64,000 bases of DNA. Source: Bosea sp. Tri-49. GTDB taxonomy: Bacteria; Pseudomonadota; Alphaproteobacteria; Rhizobiales; Beijerinckiaceae. The stretch spans positions 5,847,001 through 5,911,000 of the forward strand of contig NZ_CP017946.1 of the NCBI RefSeq assembly GCF_003952665.1, in the 5' to 3' direction. The notes below the pieces were generated by a model, which was not told the origin of the DNA, ran no database searches, and saw only the letters and a list, made by a program, of their open reading frames with translations. Shown piece after piece: positions 9,537-18,261 of this stretch (position 1 is its first letter; every line of letters begins with the position of its first letter). A program made the translations under genes and the position numbers.

Positions 9537-10487
9537 ATGAGCACGTTTACGCCGCAGGAGATGGCCAAGCGGATCGGCGACGGGCTGCTGTCCTTCCCGG
9601 TGACGCCGTTCACGGCCGCCAACGCCTTCGACGAGGCGCGCTACCGCTCCAATCTCGACTGGCTTTGCGGCTACGAGGTCGCTGGCCTCTTCGCAGCCGG
9701 CGGCACGGGCGAGTTCTTCTCGCTCTCGCCTCAGGAGGTGGTCAAGGTCGTCGCGACCGCCGTCTCCGCCACGGCTGGGCGCGTACCGGTGCTGGCCGGC
9801 GTCGGCCATGGCACGCAGATCGCCTGCGAGCTCGCCAGGAAAGTCGAGAGCGCCGGCGCCGATGGCATCCTGCTGCTGCCGCCCTATCTGGTCTTTTCCG
9901 AGCAGGATGGCCTCGCCGCTCATATCGACGCCGTCTGCAAGGCGACGACGCTCGGCGTGATCGTCTACAACCGCGACAACGCCATCCTGACCGAGGAGAC
10001 GCTGGCGCGGCTCTGCGAGCGCAATCCCAATCTCGTCGGTTTCAAGGACGGTGTCGGCGACATCGAGCTAATGACCCGCATCCATCTGAAGATGGGCGAT
10101 CGGCTGACCTATGTTGGCGGGCTGCCGACCGCCGAGACCTTCGCGCTGCCCTATCTCGAAATGGGCGTGACCACCTATTCCTCGGCGGTGTTCAACTTCG
10201 TCCCGCAATTCTCGACCAAGTTCTACGCCGCCGTGCGCCGCCGCGACCGCGCGACCGTTCAGGCGGGGCTGCGCGACTTCATCCTGCCGCTAATCGCGAT
10301 CCGCAACCGCAAGCGGGGCTATGCCGTCTCGATGATCAAGGCGGGCATGAAGGTGATCGGCCGCGATTCCGGCCCGGTCCGCGCGCCGCTGACCGATCTG
10401 ACCGAAGGCGAGACGGCCGAGCTCGCAGCGCTTGTCGCCCGCCTCGACACAGGTGACTTCGCCACGCGGGAACTGGCCGCCGCCTGA
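9537..10487 (+). CDS. kdgD: 5-dehydro-4-deoxyglucarate dehydratase
   Basis: The 316-residue protein of the dihydrodipicolinate synthase superfamily converts 5-dehydro-4-deoxy-D-glucarate to 2,5-dioxopentanoate, with loss of water and CO2. It shows LLSFPVTPF at residue 17, [11 protein letters not shown] near residue 54, the Tyr-bearing VIVYNRDNA near residue 141, and the Schiff-base lysine K170 in GFKDGVGD. The ATG at 9537 is chosen because the upstream frame back to 9474 is unsupported. It follows tctC and lysR. No glucarate dehydratase or 2,5-dioxovalerate dehydrogenase is in view, unless the partial gene at 1-1040 supplies the first step. Confidence 0.88.
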   Translation: MSTFTPQEMAKRIGDGLLSFPVTPFTAANAFDEARYRSNLDWLCGYEVAGLFAAGGTGEFFSLSPQEVVKVVATAVSATAGRVPVLAGVGHGTQIACELARKVESAGADGILLLPPYLVFSEQDGLAAHIDAVCKATTLGVIVYNRDNAILTEETLARLCERNPNLVGFKDGVGDIELMTRIHLKMGDRLTYVGGLPTAETFALPYLEMGVTTYSSAVFNFVPQFSTKFYAAVRRRDRATVQAGLRDFILPLIAIRNRKRGYAVSMIKAGMKVIGRDSGPVRAPLTDLTEGETAELAALVARLDTGDFATRELAAA

Positions 10488-10744
10488 CGGCCGTGCTGAT
10501 CTGCGGCCCGGCCTTGAGGTCGAGTGCGCTGACGCCGGCATCCACCCACCCTCGGTTTACGTATAACTTACGATTTACACCTATAAGTTGCATAACGCAG
10601 GACAGCTCGCTCAACTGGAGGGAGCTTTCCTGTTCCCCGGCGCGAAGACGCTCCGGCTTCATGATGATGCAGGCTACGATGCACCCCTGCCGTACTCTCA
10701 CATCGAACCCGTTCCGCGGTCCGTTTCAGATGGGAGCGGCCTAG

Positions 10745-11878
10745 ATGTCGCTGCTCGAACCGCAAGCTCCTGTCGGCGAACGGCCCTTGCGCAAGGGCAC
10801 TGCCAGGCCGATGCGACCTTCCGATGTGCCTGCGGTCGCCCGGCTGTTTCTGAAGATCTTCAGAGGAGCCGACAAACCGGCGGGTCCCGAGCTTCAGGAC
10901 TATCTGCGAACCTTGACTCTTGAGGCTCCGTCTTACGACGAGACGACGGGCACGCAGGTCTACGAGCAGCAGGACGGGCGTATCCGGAGTGTACTGCTGG
11001 CCGTGCCGATGCGCTTCGTCGTCTGCGGCACCATCCTGCCCGGAAGGCTTCTCGGCGTCTTCATGACCGACACCGAGGCCGCCGGAGCGGCGCAACTCAT
11101 CCTCGCCTTGCGGCCAAGGCGTGCCGATTTCGCCTTCTGCGACAGCGCCTCGCCAACAAGCTGCAACCATCTCCTTGCGATCGGTGGCAAGCCGATCCCG
11201 GTGCAGAACCTCGAATGGGCCCGCAGCTTCCGCCCTGTGGGAGCCCTGGCCGGGCGCTTCGCCGAGCGCTTCCTACGCGGCAAGCATCTTGGCCTGCCTC
11301 TTCTCGCGCGCCCTCTCGACAGCCTGCTGCGGCGTCTGCTGCCGGAGGAGGGCGCCGCGGAACCCGCCGCAGCGAGCGTCGCGGAGATGTCAGTCCCGAC
11401 CTTCCTCGTGCAGGCGCCGCGGCTGATCGCGCACTATGCGGTGCGGCCCCTTTGGGCAGAGGAGGAGCTCTCCTGGCTGATTTTCCTGGCTGCGCAGAAC
11501 ACCCGGCTTGGTGCCTTCACGATCAACTCCGTCGCCGACCGTACTGGGGCGATCATCGGCTGCTTCGTTTATTATGCGGCGCCGGGGCGGACCGCGCATG
11601 TCCTCAACATCCTGTCGTTCCCCGGCCGGGAATCCGCCGTCCTCAGCGCGATGTTCCGCCATCTCGACGAGACCGGCCATGTCGAGGCGCGCGGCCGTGC
11701 CCAGCCGGCCTTGATGGCCGGGCTCTCGCTGCAGCGCTGGCTCGTCTTCCGGCACCGGGCCTTCGCCTTCGTGCTGACGCGGCTTCCCGAGATCAACGAC
11801 GCGGTCGCACGCGGCGATGTCTATGTCGGCGGCCTCGCCGGCGAGGACTGGAGCCGGCTCCTCACCGATTTCCACTAG
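10745..11878 (+). CDS. Uncharacterised GNAT-like protein at the start of the polysaccharide locus
   Basis: I do not recognise a specific family for this 377-residue protein. The N-terminal segment around residue 20 (ARPMRPSDVPAVARLFLKIF) resembles the first strand-helix of a GNAT acetyltransferase. A segment near residue 265 (FTINSVADRTGAIIGCFVYY) could be a second acyltransferase-like half, as in FemAB- or double-GNAT proteins. There is no signal peptide and no clear membrane segment. The ATG at 10745 has GGGAG about 9 bp upstream. It precedes a GT2 gene, so an amino- or acyl-transfer step in exopolysaccharide synthesis is plausible but unproven. Confidence 0.6.
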   Translation: MSLLEPQAPVGERPLRKGTARPMRPSDVPAVARLFLKIFRGADKPAGPELQDYLRTLTLEAPSYDETTGTQVYEQQDGRIRSVLLAVPMRFVVCGTILPGRLLGVFMTDTEAAGAAQLILALRPRRADFAFCDSASPTSCNHLLAIGGKPIPVQNLEWARSFRPVGALAGRFAERFLRGKHLGLPLLARPLDSLLRRLLPEEGAAEPAAASVAEMSVPTFLVQAPRLIAHYAVRPLWAEEELSWLIFLAAQNTRLGAFTINSVADRTGAIIGCFVYYAAPGRTAHVLNILSFPGRESAVLSAMFRHLDETGHVEARGRAQPALMAGLSLQRWLVFRHRAFAFVLTRLPEINDAVARGDVYVGGLAGEDWSRLLTDFH

Positions 11879-11927
11879 AGCAGGATACGAAAAAGTGGGA
11901 ACCGGTTTTTCGCAGAAATCCTGCTCT
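11877..11927. repeat. Short palindromic intergenic element
   Basis: The ten-base arms AGAGCAGGAT at 11877-11886 and ATCCTGCTCT at 11918-11927 are perfect inverted copies flanking a GAAAAAGTGGGAACCGGTTTTT core. The left arm overlaps the TAG stop of the preceding gene. I recall near-identical elements scattered between genes in Hyphomicrobiales genomes, but I see only this copy in the window. Its role could be REP-like or transcriptional. Confidence 0.6.
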
Positions 11928-11941
11928 AACCTCTTAGAATC

Positions 11942-11990
11942 GATCACGTTTTATGATTTTGGATCGGCTCGATCCAAAATCATCGTGATC
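11942..11990. terminator. Strong hairpin, possible terminator or second half of a palindromic repeat
   Basis: Perfect 14-base arms at 11953-11966 and 11970-11983 enclose a 3-base loop. The stem is extended by GATCACG at 11942-11948 pairing with CGTGATC at 11984-11990 across a small bulge. No plus-strand T tract follows, so factor-independent termination is uncertain. It ends 12 bp before the next gene. Confidence 0.5.
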
Positions 11991-12002
11991 TAGGCGGGTG
12001 CG

Positions 12003-13001
12003 ATGGCGGTGTCGGTCATCCTCAAGACGCTCAACGAGGAGGCTCGGATCGGCGCCGCCATCGAAAGCGTCCTGGCGGCGCTGGCTGGGATCGGTGGCGA
12101 GGTCATCGTCGCCGATGGTGGCTCGCGCGATCGCACCCTCGCCATCGCCGCGACCTATCCCGTCCGTGTCGTCCAACTTGAACCGGCCATTCGGCCGAGC
12201 TGCGGAATCGGTCCACAGCTCGGCTTCCAGTACAGCCGCGAACCGTTGATCTGCCTGATGGACGGCGACATGCTGCTTGATCCCGGCTTCCTGCCCGAAG
12301 CCATCGCCTATCTCCAAGCCAATCCCCGCGCCGCCGGCGTGACCGGGCATGTCGAGGAGATGAACGATACCAGCCTCGAATACATCAGGCGTGGGCGCCG
12401 GGTCTCGCCGGAGAACCGGACGGGCACGATCGACCGCATGAATGGCGGTGGTCTTTATCGGCGGGAGGCGATCGAGCAGGCCGGCTATCTGTCGGATCGA
12501 AACCTGCACGGTTACGAAGAGTTCGACCTCGGCCTGCGCTTGCGGGCGCGGGGCTGGACCCTGCACCGTCTCGATCGCCCTTTCGTCCGCCATTTCGGCC
12601 ATGTGCTCAACGCCTACACACTGCTCCTGCGGCGTTGGAAGTCGGGCTATCTGCGCGGGATCGGAGAGTTGTTGCGGGCAGCGCTCGGCAAGCCGCAATG
12701 GCGGCAGCTGGTCGAGGAGCTGCCCGAGCTGAAGCTCTGGATTGTCGTCTATCTCTGGCTGATCGCGATGATCGTGCTTCCCTTCGCGACGCCGAGCCCG
12801 GCTTTGGGGCTCGCGATCGATGCTGTCCTGATCGCTGGCATCGTCGGCATGATGAGCTTGCGGCAGCGCAGCCTGTCGCTCGGTCTGTATGCGGTCGTCG
12901 CCTGGCTGTTCCACGCCGCCGCCTTGCCGCACGGCTTCTTCCAGGCGCGGAAGGCTCCCGACGCCTGGATCGAGAGCCGGATCGTCCAGGACATCTCATG
13001 A
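12003..13001 (+). CDS. Membrane-anchored glycosyltransferase, family 2
   Basis: The 332-residue protein has an N-terminal GT-A domain starting VSVILKTLNEEARI, with VIVADGGSRDRT for nucleotide-sugar binding and the metal-binding DGD (LMDGDMLLDP) near residue 85. A GGGLYRREA acceptor loop and the GYEEFDLGLRLRARGW motif follow. The last ~100 residues hold about three hydrophobic helices, so it acts at the cytoplasmic face of the inner membrane. It probably adds a sugar to the lipid-linked repeat unit. Its last 6 bp overlap the convergent flippase gene tail to tail. Confidence 0.88.
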   Translation: MAVSVILKTLNEEARIGAAIESVLAALAGIGGEVIVADGGSRDRTLAIAATYPVRVVQLEPAIRPSCGIGPQLGFQYSREPLICLMDGDMLLDPGFLPEAIAYLQANPRAAGVTGHVEEMNDTSLEYIRRGRRVSPENRTGTIDRMNGGGLYRREAIEQAGYLSDRNLHGYEEFDLGLRLRARGWTLHRLDRPFVRHFGHVLNAYTLLLRRWKSGYLRGIGELLRAALGKPQWRQLVEELPELKLWIVVYLWLIAMIVLPFATPSPALGLAIDAVLIAGIVGMMSLRQRSLSLGLYAVVAWLFHAAALPHGFFQARKAPDAWIESRIVQDIS

Positions 13002-14312
13002 GGGCAGGGGCCTTGCCGGCATGGGCGCGGCCGCGTGCAAGCGGCTGCGTCGTGCGAAGCGGAGCAGCACGAGCCACGCGGCCACGACGATGGCGCCGTC
13101 GATCGCATAGAGCGCGATGAAGGTGCCGATCGGCGCCGCCAGCCATGTCGCCCCCACGATGACGGCGCTGCCCAGCAGATTGGCGCTGTTCAGGACCCAG
13201 GCCCGTGCATCCTGACGCCCCGAGGCGCCCAGCAGGTCGACCGCAGCGGCCCAGGCACCGACGAGGACGATGGTGCCCGAGAGGCAACGCACGAAGACCG
13301 GAAGATCGTGATAGGCGCGGCCGAACAGGGCCGGAAGCCATGGCGCCAGCATGAACAAGGTGAGGAAAGTCGTCGTACCGAGGGCAAGCGCCGCGATCAG
13401 GGCCCGTTTGGCCGTGGGCAAGGCGAGATGCAGGCCGTCGCGGCTTTCGCGCGCCAGGCGCGGATAGATCAGCCGGTTGAGGGCATCGATCGCAAGGTGG
13501 CTGCTGTCGATGATCCGTCTGGCGACGCCATAGCTTCCAACCGTCTCGATCGAGGTGAATAGGCCGATCACCAACAGGTCGACATTCGAGCGTATGGCCC
13601 GCCCGACGAATTGCGAGCTGAAAAGCAGGCCGGCTTGCAGCTCCTCGCGCAGGATCGCGAGTCGGGGGCGGCCGAGGGGCGAGAGCCATGCGGCTCCGAC
13701 GAGGGCATAGAGAAGATTCCCGCCGCACTGCCAGAGCGCCCATTCCGACAGGCTCGAGACCTGGAACACCATGCAGGCGAGAGCCGCGGTGGCCATGCGC
13801 GCGACAGCAAAGCCGACGACCGCATGATTGGCCGCATGAACCCTGCCGAGGCTGAGGAAGACAGTCTCGACGAGAAGGATCACCCTTACGAGCACGACAT
13901 TGCCGAAGAACAGCAACGTCAGGGTCAGCGCATCGACGGAGGGGCCAGAGCTCAGGCGGACCCAGGACGACATCGCCGCAACACCGCCAACGACGAGGAC
14001 GGCACCGCTGAGGCCTATCAAAAGAAGATTGTGACCAAGCAGGCTCGGATAACTGTCGGGGTCGCGCGACACCCGACGAAGCATGCAGTCGGAGGCGCCG
14101 AGGCCACAGAGCTGGACCGCCACGGCGATCACGGCGGAAACCTGAACGAAGAGGCCAAACTCGGTCGGCCCGAGCGCGCGCGCCAGAATGGCGAAGGTCA
14201 CGAGCTGTGACAGGCTGGCCGTAGCAAGGGACCCGCTCGACAACAGGTAGCTGAGAAGGATTGGCCGGGCGAACCGGATTCTTCCCCCGACACCCTCTTC
14301 GCTGATTGCCAA
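12996..14312 (-). CDS. Wzx-type oligosaccharide/O-unit flippase (MOP superfamily)
   Basis: The 438-residue protein has about 12 hydrophobic helices. Its N-terminus (residues ~18-50) shows the polysaccharide-flippase pattern: a Ser-rich first helix, then ILARALGPTEFGLFVQ. It would move undecaprenyl-diphosphate-linked repeat units across the inner membrane for Wzy polymerisation. It is the only gene of the polysaccharide locus on the minus strand. It starts opposite the co-polymerase operon and overlaps the GT2 gene by 6 bp at its end. Confidence 0.88.
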   Translation of the reverse strand: MAISEEGVGGRIRFARPILLSYLLSSGSLATASLSQLVTFAILARALGPTEFGLFVQVSAVIAVAVQLCGLGASDCMLRRVSRDPDSYPSLLGHNLLLIGLSGAVLVVGGVAAMSSWVRLSSGPSVDALTLTLLFFGNVVLVRVILLVETVFLSLGRVHAANHAVVGFAVARMATAALACMVFQVSSLSEWALWQCGGNLLYALVGAAWLSPLGRPRLAILREELQAGLLFSSQFVGRAIRSNVDLLVIGLFTSIETVGSYGVARRIIDSSHLAIDALNRLIYPRLARESRDGLHLALPTAKRALIAALALGTTTFLTLFMLAPWLPALFGRAYHDLPVFVRCLSGTIVLVGAWAAAVDLLGASGRQDARAWVLNSANLLGSAVIVGATWLAAPIGTFIALYAIDGAIVVAAWLVLLRFARRSRLHAAAPMPARPLPS

Positions 14313-14404
14313 GACATTCCCCCATTTGCGGCGGCAGAAGCGCGCCTCAATACCGACGCGACGGCCTCCGGGTAAGGTTAACGTTTAATTAAATATACTA
14401 CCTG

Positions 14405-14443
14405 AGGTTGTAATTATCGAACAAACGGAGATTATCACAACCT
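14405..14443. promoter_or_regulatory. Inverted repeat upstream of the exopolysaccharide operon
   Basis: The arms at 14405-14418 (AGGTTGTAATTATC) and 14430-14443 (GATTATCACAACCT) match at 12 of 14 positions with an 11-base spacer. The repeat ends two bases before an AGGAG ribosome-binding sequence at 14446-14450. It could be an operator or an RNA hairpin in the leader. Confidence 0.5.
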
Positions 14444-14455
14444 ATAGGAGTAGTC

Positions 14456-14683
14456 TTGAGAAAATTCGCGGAGTTGGAGAAAGACATGGTCACGATTGCG
14501 GCCGTCAGGCTTGCTCCGATCCACGGCGCCCCAGGCGACGCAAGTTCACCCGAGCAAAGGCGCTTTCTCGGCCATCCCCGTCACTTCGAGAGACCGTGGC
14601 GTTTCTTCTCAGCTCTCGGAACTCGGCCTGCGTGGCTCGAGCAGAGCTCCGTGATGTCCAAGGTAGACGCGCACTCGCACTGA
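14456..14683 (+). CDS. Possible short leader ORF (75 codons)
   Basis: A TTG at 14456 lies 5 bp after AGGAG, and the frame stays open for 75 codons, ending 11 bp before the co-polymerase start. The product is rich in Arg, His and Pro and resembles no family I know. The strong ribosome-binding site and its placement after an inverted repeat argue for translation; the composition argues against a folded protein. It may be a leader peptide or chance. Confidence 0.25.
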   Translation: MRKFAELEKDMVTIAAVRLAPIHGAPGDASSPEQRRFLGHPRHFERPWRFFSALGTRPAWLEQSSVMSKVDAHSH

Positions 14684-14694
14684 CGCAGGCCGAG

Positions 14695-16131
14695 ATGTAC
14701 CTCACAACCGAGAGCAGCAAGATGCGGCGCGAGGAGGATGCCCCGTTTCGACGCGCTGTCGAATTGGCGGCCCCGCCCGTCCGCACGATCAGCGCCACCC
14801 AGGCTCTGGGCTGGCTGCTGCGTGGCTGGTTCTGGATGCTGGTTGCAGCGCTCGTCGGCGCCGTCGCGGCCGTCGGCGTCACATTTCTGCTGACGCCACG
14901 CTTCAAGGCGACGACGGAGCTGACGATCGCGCCATCTAACCTGCTGATCGCTCCGAACGATCTCTACGCAACGAATATTCAGAGCGACAGCCAGATCTTG
15001 GATGTCGAGAGCAAGATGAGGATGATCTCCTCGGGAAATGTCTTGCGCCGGGTCGTCGACGAACTCGCCCTCAGGAATGATCCGGAATTCGCCGGCAAGC
15101 TGCCGCTGTTCGATTTCCTGGGAGCTTCCGATCAACGACAACCCGGCGACGGATCCGATCTTGCCGCCGTTCTCGCCAGGCGCATTACCATTGCCCGGCA
15201 GGAGCGATCCTATGTCGTGTCCCTGTCGGTCTGGGCGAGCGAGGCCGCCCTGTCGGCTCGGCTCGCGAATGCCGTTGCCGAAACCTTCCGCGAGGAAGTC
15301 GTGCGGGCCGATGCGGAGCGGGTTGGGCGTGCGGCGCAAGGACTGACCGCCCGCCTCGGCGAGATCAAGGCCGCCGCGACCGAGGCGGAAGACCGGGTCG
15401 AAGCCTTCCGCCGCACCAATGGCCTGCAGCAGGGCTCCTCCAGGCAACCGCTCAGCGGGGAAGCCCTCGAGCGGATGAGTGCCAAGCTGACCGACGCCAA
15501 GGCGCGCCTGGCCGAGGCTGAGGCGCGCTATAACGAAGTCACGCGGGCGGTCGCAGAGCACGGCGCGCAAGGCGGCGGTGTCCAGTCGCAGATACTGGCC
15601 GGATTGCTCGCCGACGAGGCGGCCTTGCGCCGGCAGGTTGCGGCGCTCGGCAAGACCCTGGGCCCGCGCCATCCCTCCCTGGTGAACATACTGGCCGAAG
15701 CCGATGCCCTGGGCAAAGCGATCAGATCCGAAACCGAGCGGCTTCGGCGCGCAGCCCGCATCGACGTCGACCAGGCCAGAAAGGCTCTTGAGGCGTTGGG
15801 CGGGGAGACACGCATGCTACGCGGAAGCGTCTCCGTCGACGACCAGGCCCAGGTGAAGCTGCGGGAACTCGAGCGCGAGGCAAGCGCCAAGACCGCGCTC
15901 TACCAGACCTTTCTGACCCGGGCGGGCGAGGCCGCGCAGCGACAACAGATCGACGCGACTGATGTCCGCGTGATCACGGTTGCGGCTGTTCCATCGCGTT
16001 CGACCTGGCCGCCTCGCCCGATCATCGCGGCTCCGGCGGGCATGGCGCTGGGCCTGCTTCTCTCAGCGGGCGCGCTCCTGGCCCTCGGTTACCTCGGCGA
16101 GTTTCGGTCCCGCAGGAGCGCAGCGCCATGA
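14695..16131 (+). CDS. Wzz/GumC-type polysaccharide co-polymerase (chain-length determinant), no kinase domain
   Basis: The protein has 478 residues from the ATG at 14695; the ATG at 14722 is an alternative. A first membrane helix lies at about residues 45-68. A large periplasmic region follows, with predicted coiled coil (KLTDAKARLAEAEARYNEV and similar). The second helix lies near the C-terminus after a Pro-rich PSRSTWPPRP motif. The protein stops after this helix, so it lacks the cytoplasmic BY-kinase domain of Wzc. It controls chain length and links to export. It overlaps wzy by 4 bp (ATGA). Confidence 0.85.
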   Translation: MYLTTESSKMRREEDAPFRRAVELAAPPVRTISATQALGWLLRGWFWMLVAALVGAVAAVGVTFLLTPRFKATTELTIAPSNLLIAPNDLYATNIQSDSQILDVESKMRMISSGNVLRRVVDELALRNDPEFAGKLPLFDFLGASDQRQPGDGSDLAAVLARRITIARQERSYVVSLSVWASEAALSARLANAVAETFREEVVRADAERVGRAAQGLTARLGEIKAAATEAEDRVEAFRRTNGLQQGSSRQPLSGEALERMSAKLTDAKARLAEAEARYNEVTRAVAEHGAQGGGVQSQILAGLLADEAALRRQVAALGKTLGPRHPSLVNILAEADALGKAIRSETERLRRAARIDVDQARKALEALGGETRMLRGSVSVDDQAQVKLRELEREASAKTALYQTFLTRAGEAAQRQQIDATDVRVITVAAVPSRSTWPPRPIIAAPAGMALGLLLSAGALLALGYLGEFRSRRSAAP

Positions 16132-17453
16132 GCCAGACGAACGAGATGCGCGCGCGCTCGACTGCGGGCACCCTTGGGGGACTGCTCTTCGTCGCGACGC
16201 TGCTGTTCTACCTGGTCACGCTGACGCCGTTCATAGACCTGTCGGTAGCCGATGCGAATGACGCCGCGACGGCCAAGTCGAGCACGCTCAATCAGATCAT
16301 CTATCTTAGCCTGACCGCGGCCCTGTGGCTGACGGTCTTCTGTTCGCCGGGGCGCCACCTGGTCGCACGTCCGCGTGGCATCCTGATCGCGCTGTTCCTC
16401 TGGTTCGCGATCGTCTCGGCCGTCTCGTCGCAACCCGACCTCGCGCTCAAGCGCGTTTTCCTGGCCACGCTCACCATCGTGAACGGCAGCATCTTGCTGC
16501 TGCTGCCGCGCTCGGAACGCCAGTTTGCCGGCATGCTCACAATCTGCTGCCTCGGCACCCTGGCGCTCGCCTATCTCGGCATCGCGCTGATGCCCCAGTT
16601 CGCGGTACATCAGGCCAGCGAAATCCGCGAGCCGATGAACGCCGGGCTCTGGCGCGGCCACTTCGCGCACAAGAACGTCGCGGCTGCGGCGATGGTGATC
16701 ATAAGCTTCGCCGGACTCTATCTGTTCAGCACCGGCCGCCGGATCGTCGGCGGGTTGATGACACTGCTGGCGCTGGTGTTCTTGAGCCAAACCGGCGGAA
16801 AATCCGCCGCTGCGGCCCTGCCTGGCATTCTTGCAATCGCCTGGGTTTTCGAGCGTTGGCGCGCCGTTCGGTTCCCGATGGTCGTTCTGGGGATCGCCGC
16901 CGTCAACATCCTGACGATCGGCTGCTCGGTGTCACCAGCCATGCGCGATCTGGTCGCGCAGCTCGGCATCGACCCGACCTTCACCAACCGCATCGATATC
17001 TGGAAGATCGGCGCCGCCGCTGCCATCGACAACCCGCTGACCGGCTACGGCTTCCAGCTGTTCTGGCAGACCTACGAGATGGTCCATAAGGGCAGCGCGG
17101 CGGCAAGCTGGGCCTTCGCGGCGTTCAATGGCCACAACGCCTATCTCGACGTGGCGATCACCACGGGCATTCCCGGTCTCGTCCTGACGCTGGTCCTGCT
17201 CGTCTGGCTGCCGCTGTGCGACATCGCCCGGGCCGAGGCCACGGCGAACGATCCCGCATTGACGCGCCTCTTCGTGCGGATCTGGCTCTACGGGATCCTG
17301 GTCGGTTGCGTCGAGAGTCTGTTCTTCCAGTCGGGCAGCCTGATCTGGTTCATGCTGGTCGTTGCGATCTTCGGCCTCCACCTCCAGGCCAATGCGCACG
17401 AGATCAGAGAGCCGGCACATCATCGTCGCGGCATGGAGTCGGCCCATGCGTAG
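16128..17453 (+). CDS. O-antigen ligase/Wzy-type polymerase
   Basis: The 441-residue protein has about 10-12 hydrophobic helices and a long hydrophilic loop. The Wzy_C-like part contains GHFAHKNVAAAAM near residue 180, a FLSQTGGKSA segment, and NPLTGYGF followed by FNGHNAYLD near residue 335; the latter His and the GxG are typical of the family. It would polymerise flipped repeat units in the periplasm. The start overlaps the stop of the co-polymerase gene and its end overlaps the deacetylase start by 8 bp. Confidence 0.87.
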   Translation: MSQTNEMRARSTAGTLGGLLFVATLLFYLVTLTPFIDLSVADANDAATAKSSTLNQIIYLSLTAALWLTVFCSPGRHLVARPRGILIALFLWFAIVSAVSSQPDLALKRVFLATLTIVNGSILLLLPRSERQFAGMLTICCLGTLALAYLGIALMPQFAVHQASEIREPMNAGLWRGHFAHKNVAAAAMVIISFAGLYLFSTGRRIVGGLMTLLALVFLSQTGGKSAAAALPGILAIAWVFERWRAVRFPMVVLGIAAVNILTIGCSVSPAMRDLVAQLGIDPTFTNRIDIWKIGAAAAIDNPLTGYGFQLFWQTYEMVHKGSAAASWAFAAFNGHNAYLDVAITTGIPGLVLTLVLLVWLPLCDIARAEATANDPALTRLFVRIWLYGILVGCVESLFFQSGSLIWFMLVVAIFGLHLQANAHEIREPAHHRRGMESAHA

Positions 17454-18261
17454 TGTGGCCACGTTTCCTGCCGCGCCCGAGCGCCTCGCCCGCCTCCCGG
17501 CGCTGATCGATCAGTGCGCCAGCCGACTCGAGAACCGGCTGATCCGGGCCGCGCCGTGGCAGGTCATGCAGGTGCCGACACGCGAGCCGATCGTCTCCTT
17601 CACCTTCGACGACGTGCCCGTCTCCGCGCTCGACGCCGGCGCGGCGATCCTCGAGGCGGATGGCGTGCGCGGCACGTTCTACATCTCCGGTAGCCTGGAA
17701 GGGCGCATCGAGCCGGATCGCACCCTGATCGATCTGGCGGGCTGCAGGGAGCTCGCGGCGCGCGGCCACGAGATCGGCTGCCATAGCTATGCGCATCGGG
17801 ATCTGCGGCATGTCGACGGCGGCGCCCTGGTCGAGGATCTGGCGCGCAACGCGCGCTATCTCGACGCGATCGGCCCAAAGCCAAGCCGGCGCAATTTCGC
17901 CTATCCCTACAATAATGGCTCTTTCGGCAAACGGAGCATCCTCGCCGACGCCTTCCGGACTTGCCGCGCAGCAGGTGAAGGGATCAATCGCGGTCCGACC
18001 GACCCGACTTTTCTGCGTGCGGTCGAAATCCGGCAGCCGCAGCAGCATGTCCTGGGACTAGCCCGCTGGATCGAGGCGCTGGTCGTCAACCCCGGCTGGC
18101 TGATCTTCTTCACGCACGACATCTCGCCGAGGCCGACCCCCTATGGCTGCACGGCCCCGAGCTTCCGGCTGCTGGTCGGATATGCGCTCGCGCGCGGCTG
18201 CCAGGTGCTGACCGTCGACGCGGCGCTCGAGCGCATGGGGTTGCGGGAGCAGGCGAGATGA
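17446..18261 (+). CDS. Polysaccharide deacetylase (carbohydrate esterase 4 / NodB fold)
   Basis: The 271-residue product starts at the ATG at 17446, with GGAG about 10 bp upstream; an in-frame start at 17362 lies deep in wzy. NodB motifs are TFDDVP near residue 47 (catalytic and metal Asp) and HSYAH near residue 112 (metal histidines). The FAYPYN motif and a late FTHD His also fit. Such enzymes remove N- or O-acetyl groups. No signal peptide is evident, so it may act on cytoplasmic intermediates. The gene overlaps both neighbours. Confidence 0.87.
   Translation: MRSVATFPAAPERLARLPALIDQCASRLENRLIRAAPWQVMQVPTREPIVSFTFDDVPVSALDAGAAILEADGVRGTFYISGSLEGRIEPDRTLIDLAGCRELAARGHEIGCHSYAHRDLRHVDGGALVEDLARNARYLDAIGPKPSRRNFAYPYNNGSFGKRSILADAFRTCRAAGEGINRGPTDPTFLRAVEIRQPQQHVLGLARWIEALVVNPGWLIFFTHDISPRPTPYGCTAPSFRLLVGYALARGCQVLTVDAALERMGLREQAR

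Larger units (their letters stand above)
14313..14694. promoter_or_regulatory. Divergent control region of the exopolysaccharide locus
   Basis: This 382 bp region lies between the flippase (minus) and the co-polymerase operon (plus). It has the most AT-rich patch nearby (about 14376-14440) and the 14-base inverted repeat described separately. It also holds a short frame at 14456-14683. The promoter for the eight-gene plus-strand operon should lie here; I see no convincing -35/-10 pair. Confidence 0.45.
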
